The position numbers were made by a program, and so were the translations under genes. A DNA stretch of 5,096 nucleotides. It comes from Pseudomonadota bacterium (GTDB taxonomy: Bacteria; Chloroflexota; Ktedonobacteria; Ktedonobacterales; JACDGC01). Positions 1 to 4,911 of this stretch are shown here, one piece after another (positions within the stretch are counted from its first letter, which is position 1; each line of letters opens with the position of its first letter). The notes below the pieces were generated by a model. That model had not been told where the DNA came from, did not search any database, and saw only the letters and a list, made by a program, of their open reading frames with translations. Location: assembly GCA_021323815.1 (NCBI GenBank), contig JAJPKG010000269.1:1-5096 (forward strand), read 5' to 3'.

Positions 1-399
1 CAGCGAGACCGCTCCTGCGGCGATCAGCGCGGTATATTCACCGACGCTGTGACCAGCGACGAAATCCGGCCAGGGTGGCCCCAGGATGCTCCGCGCGGCA
101 TCCGCCCCGGTCTCACCTCCTGACCCCTTCCCCATCTGAGATGGAGAGGGGGCCAGAGCTTCGCGCAGGGCGGCGAGAGCGGCGAGGCTGGTGGTGGTGA
201 TGGCAGGCTGCGTGTTGATGGTCTCTTTCAGGCGTTCTTCCGGCCCTTCAAAGCACAGCGCGCTCAGCGAAAAGCCCAGCGCATCATCTGCGGCTTGAAA
301 GACGGCCCGCGCCGCCGCACTCTGTGCGACCAAATCGGCCCCCATGCCGACGGCCTGGCTGCCCTGACCGGGAAAGACGAAGGCGATGCGTTCGCTCAT
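1..399 (-). CDS. fabD: Malonyl-CoA:ACP transacylase, N-terminal part (cut by window edge)
   Basis: This enzyme moves the malonyl group from malonyl-CoA to acyl carrier protein, giving the extender for cytoplasmic type II fatty-acid synthesis. The 133 visible codons begin MSERIAFVFPGQGSQAVGMG, which is the family's N-terminal signature with the GQGSQ motif at residues 11-15. The nucleophile motif GHSVGEY is at residues 116-122, making Ser118 the catalytic serine. The later catalytic histidine and glutamine lie beyond the window. The ATG at 399 has a GAGGAG Shine-Dalgarno 8 nt upstream (408-413); the ATG at 406 is out of frame. From the QPA motif (residue 64) to GHS there are 52 residues, against about 27 as I recall for E. 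coli FabD. The extra ~25 residues (about 84-108) are Gly/Ser/Pro-rich and are encoded by a palindrome-containing segment (see the repeat at 124-152). The gene lies 77 nt downstream of rpmF. The family assignment is secure. Confidence 0.95.
   Translation of the reverse strand, partial: MSERIAFVFPGQGSQAVGMGADLVAQSAAARAVFQAADDALGFSLSALCFEGPEERLKETINTQPAITTTSLAALAALREALAPSPSQMGKGSGGETGADAARSILGPPWPDFVAGHSVGEYTALIAAGAVSL
124..152. repeat. Palindromic repeat-like element inside fabD
   Basis: The two arms, CCCCTTCCCCATCT on the left and AGATGGAGAGGGGG on the right, meet around G138. They are self-complementary over 14 base pairs, with one mismatch (131/145) and one G-T wobble (128/148). The run of C on one arm and G on the other, with a central CATCTGAGATG, is typical of dispersed intergenic palindromes in GC-rich bacteria. 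Here it lies inside an open frame. Read on the minus strand it gives PSPSQMGKG and neighbouring residues that FabD relatives lack, and the frame stays open through it. The whole additional segment is roughly 76-150. The palindrome is seen directly; that it is a mobile or dispersed repeat is inference. Confidence 0.6.
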
Positions 400-424
400 G
401 CCCCATGCTCCTCACATGCGCCAT

Positions 425-448
425 AAGGGCGCGAAAACTCGCGCCCTT
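425..448 (-). other. Hairpin between rpmF and fabD
   Basis: A perfect 9-bp stem (AAGGGCGCG / CGCGCCCTT) closes a 6-nt loop. It lies 28 nt after the rpmF stop and 25 nt before the fabD start. On the minus strand it is followed by ATGGCGC, with no U-run, so it is not a classic intrinsic terminator. It could be an attenuator, an RNase processing site or an mRNA-stabilising structure that lets rpmF be expressed more than fabD. Confidence 0.55.
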
Positions 449-476
449 TCATCAACCGTTACTGTTCGCCCTGCGG

Positions 477-674
477 TTATTCGCTGGTGCCGGCTTCTTT
501 GATCGGCAAAATCTGCTTGCCACGATAGGTGCCGCATTCGGGGCACACGTGGTGCGTCACTTTCTTGGTGCCACACTGCCGGCAGGTTTCCAGCCGGGGC
601 AGTTCCAGATGCAGATGGCTGCGGCGCTTGCCCTGGCGCGCCTTTGAGACTTTCTGTTTGGGTAATGCGCCCAT
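477..674 (-). CDS. rpmF: 50S ribosomal protein L32
   Basis: L32 is a small structural protein of the large ribosomal subunit. The 65-residue product starts MGALPKQKVSKARQGKRR, which matches the conserved basic N-terminus of the family (usual form MAVPKRKTSKSR). It has two CxxC knuckles, C31/C34 and C44/C47 (CRQCGTKKVTHHVCPECG), so this is the zinc-binding form rather than the cysteine-free paralogue. Its length is normal for the family. A GAGGAG Shine-Dalgarno is about 12 nt before the ATG, slightly far, and sits in a short palindrome (CCTCTAGAGG, 689-698). The gene has its own predicted promoter (733-762) and is separated from yceD by a terminator, so it need not be cotranscribed with yceD. 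fabD follows on the same strand. Confidence 0.96.
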   Translation of the reverse strand: MGALPKQKVSKARQGKRRSHLHLELPRLETCRQCGTKKVTHHVCPECGTYRGKQILPIKEAGTSE

Positions 675-732
675 AATCTACGGTTGCTCCTCTAGAGGGG
701 TGGTTTCGAGTTCGCGTAAGACGAGACACCGC

Positions 733-762
733 ATTGTATCACAAACCACGCGTGTTTGCCTA
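733..762 (-). promoter_or_regulatory. Sigma70-type promoter of rpmF (extended -10)
   Basis: On the minus strand TGATACAAT (741-733) forms an extended -10 element with hexamer TACAAT (5 of 6 consensus bases). A weak -35, TAGGCA (762-757, 4 of 6), lies 18 nt upstream. Transcription would start near 726, leaving an untranslated leader of about 52 nt. It lies directly after the yceD terminator, which supports a fresh start for rpmF(-fabD). Confidence 0.65.
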
Positions 763-772
763 GCGATGGCAC

Positions 773-802
773 AAAAAGGACAGGCGCGGTTCATCGCGCC
801 TG
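773..802 (-). terminator. Intrinsic terminator after yceD
   Basis: A perfect 8-bp stem CAGGCGCG / CGCGCCTG (802-795 with 788-781) with a 6-nt loop is followed on the minus strand by TCCTTTTTG. This is a canonical rho-independent terminator, 26 nt beyond the yceD stop codon. The plus strand also has GGGTTTTT after the stem, so it could work in both directions, but no plus-strand gene ends here. Confidence 0.8.
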
Positions 803-828
803 GGTTTTTCCCCGCAGCCCAGTGGCCT

Positions 829-1365
829 TTAATTTTCGCTGGGCAGATCGTCGAGCGAGATCTGGCTCAGCGCGGTCCAGCGTTCATCAGCCTGCGCCTG
901 GCACTCGCATTCGCGGAGGTTGCGGTTGTTGCCGCAGATGGCGCACAGTCCCTTGCAATCCTCGCGGCACAAGGGTTGGTCCGGCAAATTCAGGATGATC
1001 TGCTGGCGCAGCATCTCGGTGAGATCCAGGTGGTGCCGCGCGTCGATGGGAAAGCCCTGCTCTTCCGTGAAGCTCGGCAGCGGATGACCGCTGACAACCT
1101 CGATGGTCGGCAAATACATCTCAGCAAACGTTAATGGCAGCGGTTGCTCGAATTCTTCCAGGCAGCGCACGCATTGCAAGCGCACGGTGGCCTCCGCCGA
1201 ACCGGTGGCCAGAATGCCCTGGTTGGTGCGCTGGAAGCGTACCTCGCCGGTCACGGGGCCAACAACCTCGGCGGTTTCGTCTTCTAACTGCACCGTGCCC
1301 TCCATAGACTGGCGCAGATCGCTGCCAACCGGAGCTTTCAGCAGTTGGGCGACATTATAGATCAT
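829..1365 (-). CDS. yceD: YceD/DUF177 family protein (23S rRNA accumulation protein)
   Basis: YceD proteins are small cytoplasmic proteins linked to 23S rRNA accumulation and 50S subunit production; the exact biochemical role is not settled. The 178-residue product starts MIYNVAQLLKAPVGSDLR, the usual N-terminus of the family. It has CVRC at residues 65-68 and the C-terminal cysteine-rich signature: PLC (C133), C137, GLCAICG (C141, C144), then NRNLRECEC (C153, C155), plausibly metal-binding. I chose the ATG at 1365 because GAGGTG (1377-1372) stands 6 nt upstream and the conserved sequence begins there. A GTG at 1374 would add three residues but lies inside that Shine-Dalgarno. The gene has its own extended -10 promoter and a terminator. 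rpmF follows 154 nt downstream, the gene order typical for this family. Confidence 0.9.
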   Translation of the reverse strand: MIYNVAQLLKAPVGSDLRQSMEGTVQLEDETAEVVGPVTGEVRFQRTNQGILATGSAEATVRLQCVRCLEEFEQPLPLTFAEMYLPTIEVVSGHPLPSFTEEQGFPIDARHHLDLTEMLRQQIILNLPDQPLCREDCKGLCAICGNNRNLRECECQAQADERWTALSQISLDDLPSEN

Positions 1366-1393
1366 TGGTTGCACCTCGCTATCTCATTCCTTC

Positions 1394-1402
1394 AGTATAG
1401 CA
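1394..1402 (-). promoter_or_regulatory. Extended -10 promoter of yceD
   Basis: TGCTATACT on the minus strand (1402-1394) is a TGn-extended -10 with hexamer TATACT (5 of 6). No good -35 hexamer stands 16-18 nt upstream, which is common for extended -10 promoters. The predicted start near 1387 gives a leader of about 22 nt containing the Shine-Dalgarno. Confidence 0.65.
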
Positions 1403-1487
1403 CAAGGAGCGACATGACGTGCTGAGCAACAAGGCTGTTCTTGTGATGATGTTTCCCATGTCCCCTGGACAGCCCGGAGGGGTTTGT

Positions 1488-1580
1488 CTTTCCGCGCCGG
1501 GAGGTCAGGCCCCGGCATGGCTGCACGCCTTCGGTGATTGCCGTCTCGGAGGCGTGCAGGCGTTTCCCGCGCCAGGAAAG
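1488..1580. repeat. Long imperfect inverted repeat in the aminotransferase-yceD gap
   Basis: The 253-nt gap between these genes holds no convincing gene. It contains a nested palindrome. The inner arms CTGCACGCCT (1521-1530) and AGGCGTGCAG (1550-1559) are a perfect 10-bp match. The outer arms CTTTCC-GCGC-GGGA (1488-1502) and TCCC-GCGC-GGAAAG (1565-1580) pair with small bulges. The element begins about 38 nt after the aminotransferase stop. It may be a structured transcript end or a degenerate palindromic or miniature element. There is no U-run, so it is not a simple terminator. Confidence 0.45.
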
Positions 1581-1618
1581 CATGATCACCATGCCCTTGC
1601 GATGAGTGAGCGAACGCT

Positions 1619-2878
1619 TCAGACCTGTGCGGGTTTCTTGGCTTTTGGGGTCTTCGCGGGCTTGGTGCCGTCTGCTCTTTTCGCCGGCTTAGCGCCGTTG
1701 GCATTCTCCGCGGGCTTGCTGCTTTGGAATGACGCGATGCGGCGCGCGGCTTCGTCGATTTTGTCATCCGGCGCGGTGAGGGCGATGCGCACATAGCCTT
1801 CGCCGTGCTCGCCAAAGTTCGCGCCGGGCGTCACCAGCACGCCGGTGGCATCCAGCAGGCGCATGGCGAAATCGTGCGACGACTCGCCCTCTGGCACGCG
1901 CGGCCAGAGATAGAGGCTCGCGTCAGGCGTTGTCAGTTCCAGGCCGGCGTCGCGGCAGGCTTGCACCAGCACGTCGCGGCGGCGCTCATAGACGGCGTTG
2001 CGCTCGCGCAGCCAGCTTTCGGGCAATGCCAGCGCGGCCAGCGCGGCGTGCTGCACCACGTTGAACATGCCGGTGTCGATCTGCGTTTTGAGCGTCTTGA
2101 ACGCTTCCACCACCGTCTCATTCCCGGCAAGCATACCCACGCGGAAGCCGGCCATGTTATAGCTTTTCGAGAAGGAGTGCAGTTCGACGGCGATCTCTTT
2201 CGCGCCGGGGATCTGCAAGATGCTCAGCGGGCGCGTGTCGCCATAGGTCACGTCGGCATATGCGTTATCATGGGCGATCAGCACGTCATATTCCTTGCCC
2301 CAGGCGATGGCTTCCTCAAAGAATTGGCGCGTGGCCGAAGCGCCGGTGGGATTGTTGGGATAGTTGATCCAGAGGAATTTCGCCTTGCGGGCAAGATCTT
2401 CAGGGATGGCGCGCAGATCGGGCAACCAGCCGCGCTCGGCAGTGAGCGGCACAGTCACGGGCTTGCCGGTGGCGATGAGCGTGCCCATCAGATACGTGGT
2501 ATAGCCGGGATCAGGGATGAGGGCGATGTCACCGGGGTCCAGCATCACCAGCGGCAGGTGCGCCAGCCCCTCCTTCGAGCCGAGCATGATAGAGATCTCG
2601 CGGTCGGGGTCGATCTCGACATCGAAGCGGCGGGCGAAATAGCCGGCCATTGCCTTGCGCAGTTCGGGCAGGCCGTAATAGCCGGGGTAGCGGTGGTTGG
2701 CGGGATCATGCGCTGCCTGGCACATGCGGTCGATCACCGGGTCCGGCGTGGGCATATCGGGATCGCCCATCGTCAGGGGAATGACATCAATGCCGGCGGC
2801 GCGCTTCTCGGCGATGAGCTGCGCCGTTTTGGCAAAGTGATACGGCGGCATGGAGCGCAGCCGCTGCGAGATTTGCAT
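1619..2878 (-). CDS. dapL: LL-diaminopimelate aminotransferase-like PLP aminotransferase with KPA-repeat tail
   Basis: This is a cytoplasmic fold-type I (class I/II) aminotransferase. The family closest by motif is DapL, which converts tetrahydrodipicolinate to LL-diaminopimelate with glutamate as amino donor for lysine and peptidoglycan. In the 419-residue product, GDPDMPTP is at 38-45, HRYPGYYGLPELR at 62-74, GSKEGLAHLP at 100-109, NYPNNPTG at 172-179, the PLP-ring Asp204/Tyr207 (HDNAY), the Schiff-base Lys238 in SFSKSYNMAGFR, and the substrate-carboxylate Arg364 in YVRIAL. The ATG at 2878 has GGAGG 9 nt upstream; the frame is open 57 codons further, but without family-like sequence. Residues 388-419 are an added tail with 9-residue periodicity (KPAENANGA, KPAKRADGT, KPAKTPKAK, KPA) beyond the normal end near 387. 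Related enzymes act on aspartate, alanine or other amino acids, so the substrate is less certain than the fold. Confidence 0.88.
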   Translation of the reverse strand: MQISQRLRSMPPYHFAKTAQLIAEKRAAGIDVIPLTMGDPDMPTPDPVIDRMCQAAHDPANHRYPGYYGLPELRKAMAGYFARRFDVEIDPDREISIMLGSKEGLAHLPLVMLDPGDIALIPDPGYTTYLMGTLIATGKPVTVPLTAERGWLPDLRAIPEDLARKAKFLWINYPNNPTGASATRQFFEEAIAWGKEYDVLIAHDNAYADVTYGDTRPLSILQIPGAKEIAVELHSFSKSYNMAGFRVGMLAGNETVVEAFKTLKTQIDTGMFNVVQHAALAALALPESWLRERNAVYERRRDVLVQACRDAGLELTTPDASLYLWPRVPEGESSHDFAMRLLDATGVLVTPGANFGEHGEGYVRIALTAPDDKIDEAARRIASFQSSKPAENANGAKPAKRADGTKPAKTPKAKKPAQV

Positions 2879-2916
2879 CGGTGGAAACCTCCGGGGGAAG
2901 TGGTGTTGACGCTTGC

Positions 2917-2925
2917 AGCATAACA
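2917..2925 (-). promoter_or_regulatory. Extended -10 promoter of the aminotransferase gene
   Basis: TGTTATGCT on the minus strand (2925-2917) has the TGn extension and hexamer TATGCT (4 of 6). I see no convincing -35. Transcription would begin near 2910, about 32 nt before the ATG, with the GGAGG Shine-Dalgarno inside that leader. It repeats the TGn pattern seen before yceD, rpmF and the response regulator. Confidence 0.45.
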
Positions 2926-2963
2926 CACTTTCGGGGGTTTGGGGCATGGGGATCTGTGGCGAA

Positions 2964-2995
2964 AGCCGGGGGATGTGTTCTGTGTTCCCCCGGCT
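2964..2995 (-). terminator. Strong hairpin downstream of the response regulator (possible terminator)
   Basis: A perfect 9-bp GC-rich stem, AGCCGGGGG / CCCCCGGCT, closes a 14-nt loop. It lies about 117 nt after the response-regulator stop and upstream of the aminotransferase promoter. On the minus strand only TTTC follows, so termination would be weak or factor-assisted. The rest of the 233-nt gap (2879-3111) shows no gene. It has a short GCAAGCTTGC palindrome at 3019-3028 and otherwise nothing I can name. Confidence 0.4.
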
Positions 2996-3111
2996 GATGC
3001 AAGTGCAGTATGGGCACAGCAAGCTTGCCTGCTGAACCTCAGTCCGCACAGGCAGAGTGTGTGGCGTTAGCCCTCAGCCGCACACATTGAGCGTTCAATC
3101 AATACCGCCGG

Positions 3112-3516
3112 CTAAGCGGTCATCGGCAAAACGGGAGATTGCGCCAGGTAGCGGTTGGGAGATACGCTCAGGCGGCGGACAAGCTCCAGCACGGCATCGA
3201 CCCCGAAGGGTTTGCTGAGTTGCGCGTCGGCCTGGGGAACGACCACGCCGGGCGCAAGGCTGGCAGAGAGGATGACGATGCGCGGGCGCTCAACGGGGGA
3301 CAGGTGCGCCGCCACCCATTCGCACACCGCCATACCATCCATGATGGGCATCATCACGTCCAGCAGCATCACCGCCGGATGCCATCCGCTCGCCAGGCAT
3401 GCCACCGCCTCGGTGCCGTCGCGCGCGCGTTCAATTTCATAGCCTTCACTGGTGAGGATGATCCCCAGCATTTCCCGCAACGCCGGATCATCGTCCACGA
3501 TCAACACCCGCGTCAT
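3112..3516 (-). CDS. Single-domain (CheY-like) response regulator
   Basis: The product is a 134-residue receiver domain that takes a phosphoryl group from a histidine kinase and signals by protein contact. The start MTRVLIVDDD gives the acidic metal-binding pair (Asp8-Asp10 region). Asp53 in LLDVMMP is the phosphorylation site, Ser84 in ILSAS is the switch Ser/Thr, and Lys102 in LSKPF is the conserved lysine. About 15 residues after the receiver core (SPNRYLAQSPVLPMTA) form a short tail with no output domain. The ATG at 3516 follows an AAGGGG Shine-Dalgarno with about 8 nt spacing; the stop is TAG. No histidine kinase is in the window, so it is an orphan as far as can be seen. It is divergent from the HtrA-like gene across 242 nt, which may or may not mean shared control. 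The family is certain; the pathway is unknown. Confidence 0.93.
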   Translation of the reverse strand: MTRVLIVDDDPALREMLGIILTSEGYEIERARDGTEAVACLASGWHPAVMLLDVMMPIMDGMAVCEWVAAHLSPVERPRIVILSASLAPGVVVPQADAQLSKPFGVDAVLELVRRLSVSPNRYLAQSPVLPMTA

Positions 3517-3565
3517 CAGTTCGCCCCTTTCTCGATTTGAACTTCCGTACTAGAAACTATGTTCA

Positions 3566-3594
3566 ATTTTACCATCGCAGACCGGCAAAAACAA
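3566..3594 (-). promoter_or_regulatory. Promoter of the response regulator
   Basis: On the minus strand TGGTAAAAT (3574-3566) is an extended -10 with hexamer TAAAAT (5 of 6). TTGTTT (3594-3589) stands 17 nt upstream as a weak -35. Start near 3559 gives a leader of about 43 nt. It lies in the AT-richer part of the divergent intergenic region. Confidence 0.55.
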
Positions 3595-3663
3595 GGAGCT
3601 AGGACTTCCAGGGTGTGAGGCAATACACTATTTCGCGCCTTTCTCTTATGCAACTGTTGAGGA

Positions 3664-3669
3664 TATAAT
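3664..3669 (+). promoter_or_regulatory. -10 element of the htrA-like gene
   Basis: A perfect TATAAT stands at 3664-3669. The -35 is poor (TTCTCT at 3641-3646, 17 nt upstream, 3 of 6), suggesting activator help or an alternative arrangement. Start near 3676 would leave an 83-nt leader before the ATG at 3759. No CIRCE-type heat-shock operator is visible. Confidence 0.5.
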
Positions 3670-3708
3670 ACGTGATAACGATCCATCATCTAACCCATTC
3701 GCGTGTGC

Positions 3709-3725
3709 GCATGGCCGCGCCATGC
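3709..3725 (+). other. Hairpin in the htrA-like leader
   Basis: GCATGGC and GCCATGC form a perfect 7-bp stem with a 3-nt CGC loop, in the predicted 5' untranslated region about 34 nt before the start codon. It does not include the Shine-Dalgarno (AAGGGGG, 3744-3750), so it does not by itself look like an RNA thermometer. It also contains an in-frame ATG at 3711 that lacks a Shine-Dalgarno. Confidence 0.4.
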
Positions 3726-3758
3726 AAAGTATCCATACCCATCAAGGGGGAAAACACT

Positions 3759-4724
3759 ATGCCGAGCGACAAAGAAGCTCTGGACGCCTATTCCACCGTT
3801 GTCATCAACGCGGCTAAACGCATCGGTCCCGCCGTTGTGCAGATTGAGACGAACCAGGCACCACGTGGCTACAATCCCTATTTCGGTTTCGGCGACCGGG
3901 TGGTAGCCGGCCTGGGTTCGGGGTTCGTCTATGACGCCAAAGGATTGTTGCTGACCAATGCTCACGTCGTCGCCAACGCCGCAAGCATCAACGTCAAGTT
4001 CGCCGATGGCCGCTCGCAGCCCGCCGCGCTGGTGCATGCTGACCGCCAGGAAGATCTGGCATTGCTGCGCGTCAAAACTGATGAGCCGCTGGTGGCGGCG
4101 CAGCTCAGCAATGAAGGGCTGGAACCGGGGCAATTGGTGGTAGCGATAGGCAATCCATTCGGCCTGGGCTGGTCAGTGACGGCAGGCGTGGTCAGTGCCG
4201 TCGGTCGCCCGGTGGATTCTCCCCAAGACGGCATCTCGCTGCGCAACCTCATTCAGACGCAAACGCCCATCAATCCCGGCAACTCCGGCGGGCCGCTGGT
4301 GAACGGTCATGGCAAGGTGGTCGGCATCACCACCGCCATCATCCCCTATGGTCAGGGCATCGGCTTCGCCATCCCCGTTGACAGCATCAACGCCTTCCTG
4401 GATCGCATGGATAATCACGCCCGCGTACCTGGCCGCGTGTCGATGGGCGTCGCGGTCATCTCACTGCCGTTCGATCCAACGTTGATTCGAGCGCTTTCAA
4501 CACACCAACAGGCCGGCGTGCTGGTGGTTGAGGTCGCCCCCGGTGGTCCCGCTGCGCGCGCAGGATTGCGCCGAGGTGACATCATTCTCGCTGCCGACAA
4601 CCGCACCACGCAAGATCCGCGCGACCTCAGCAGCCTGATTCAGCGCCATAAGCCCGGCGACAGCGTGGTGATCACCATCCTGCGTGAATCGCGGGTGCAG
4701 CAGGTCAAGGTGACGCTGGCGTAA
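3759..4724 (+). CDS. htrA: HtrA/DegP-like serine protease with one PDZ domain, no signal peptide
   Basis: HtrA proteases degrade or hold misfolded proteins as trimers or larger oligomers. The 321-residue product has a trypsin-like domain (about 15-215) with the full catalytic triad: His69 in TNAHVV, Asp99 in EDLALL and Ser176 in GNSGGPL. The LGSGFV and IGNPFG motifs are at 52-57 and 130-135. A PDZ domain follows (about 226-320), including PAARAGLRRGDIILAADN. The start at 3759 has AAGGGGG 8 nt upstream. The frame is open back to a GTG at 3672, but that codon lies at or before the predicted transcription start. From the ATG the N-terminus (MPSDKEALDAYSTVV) is polar, with no signal peptide or membrane anchor, unlike most periplasmic or membrane HtrAs, so a cytoplasmic location is inferred. 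The gene seems monocistronic, with a hairpin after it. Confidence 0.93.
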   Translation: MPSDKEALDAYSTVVINAAKRIGPAVVQIETNQAPRGYNPYFGFGDRVVAGLGSGFVYDAKGLLLTNAHVVANAASINVKFADGRSQPAALVHADRQEDLALLRVKTDEPLVAAQLSNEGLEPGQLVVAIGNPFGLGWSVTAGVVSAVGRPVDSPQDGISLRNLIQTQTPINPGNSGGPLVNGHGKVVGITTAIIPYGQGIGFAIPVDSINAFLDRMDNHARVPGRVSMGVAVISLPFDPTLIRALSTHQQAGVLVVEVAPGGPAARAGLRRGDIILAADNRTTQDPRDLSSLIQRHKPGDSVVITILRESRVQQVKVTLA

Positions 4725-4757
4725 GCCATCCCTCAGCCCCACAGGGGGCGTTTGTGC

Positions 4758-4779
4758 GCCGGGAGGTTGTGCTCCCGGC
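4758..4779 (+). terminator. Hairpin after the htrA-like gene
   Basis: GCCGGGAG / CTCCCGGC form an 8-bp stem with a 6-nt loop, 33 nt after the stop. No U-run follows (CTCGCATCATC), so it is at best a weak or factor-assisted terminator, or a 3'-end stabiliser. The 12-mer GCGCCGGGAGGT at its left edge also occurs at 1494-1505 in the other structured intergenic element. Confidence 0.45.
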
Positions 4780-4813
4780 CTCGCATCATCCCTCTCATCT
4801 CATGTGTTACAGG

Positions 4814-4861
4814 AAGCCCGTAAAGCCGCTGAGGCTTTAGCCCATGCGGATGAAAGGGCTT
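4814..4861. repeat. Palindromic intergenic repeat candidate
   Basis: The inner arms TAAAGCC (4821-4827) and GGCTTTA (4833-4839) are a perfect 7-bp match around GCTGA. Outer arms AAGCCC (4814-4819) and GGGCTT (4856-4861) enclose it. Nested AAGCCC/TAAAGCC palindromes resemble short dispersed repeats of GC-rich bacterial genomes. Copy number cannot be judged from one window. It separates the GC-rich htrA side from the AT-richer ribbon-helix-helix gene. Confidence 0.45.
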
Positions 4862-4882
4862 GCGTCGGTTTTAACCAGAAGT

Positions 4883-4911
4883 TTGACAAACGCTCAAAAT
4901 AATCGTATCAT
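4883..4911 (+). promoter_or_regulatory. Near-consensus sigma70 promoter of the ribbon-helix-helix gene
   Basis: A perfect -35 TTGACA (4883-4888), a 17-nt spacer and -10 TATCAT (4906-4911, 5 of 6) make the strongest promoter in the window. The expected start, 7 nt after the hexamer, is A4918. That is the A of the ATG of the next gene, so the mRNA is predicted to be leaderless. Confidence 0.8.

Noticed and set aside
529..1134. Plus-strand frame of 201 codons across rpmF and yceD
   Set aside because: It runs through the terminator, the rpmF promoter and two recognised minus-strand genes; no motif or Shine-Dalgarno supports it.
1366..1374. GTG at 1374 as the yceD start
   Set aside because: It lies within the GAGGTG Shine-Dalgarno of the ATG at 1365, where the family's conserved N-terminus starts.
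1392..1592. Minus-strand 66-codon frame in the aminotransferase-yceD gap
   Set aside because: Its end overlaps the yceD promoter, it runs through the inverted-repeat element, and the product has no recognisable feature.
1805..2923. Long plus-strand open frame of 372 codons opposite the aminotransferase
   Set aside because: It mirrors the codons of a clear enzyme gene, is rich in His/Gly/Arg of antisense type, shows no domain I recognise, and the opposite strand has complete family motifs.
2879..3049. 57-codon N-terminal extension of the aminotransferase
   Set aside because: Family-like sequence starts at the ATG at 2878, which has a good Shine-Dalgarno; the extension crosses the predicted promoter and a strong hairpin.
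3672..3758. GTG start at 3672 (or ATG at 3711) for the htrA-like gene
   Set aside because: 3672 lies at or before the predicted transcription start and neither has a Shine-Dalgarno; the ATG at 3759 has AAGGGGG at 8 nt. No signal peptide is gained by the extension.
3676..3758. RNA thermometer or CIRCE heat-shock element in the htrA-like leader
   Set aside because: The hairpin at 3709-3725 does not cover the Shine-Dalgarno, only a 3-bp CCC/GGG pairing could mask it, and no CIRCE inverted repeat is present.
3690..4133. Minus-strand frame of 147 codons opposite the htrA-like gene
   Set aside because: It is a shadow of the protease frame with no start signal or domain.
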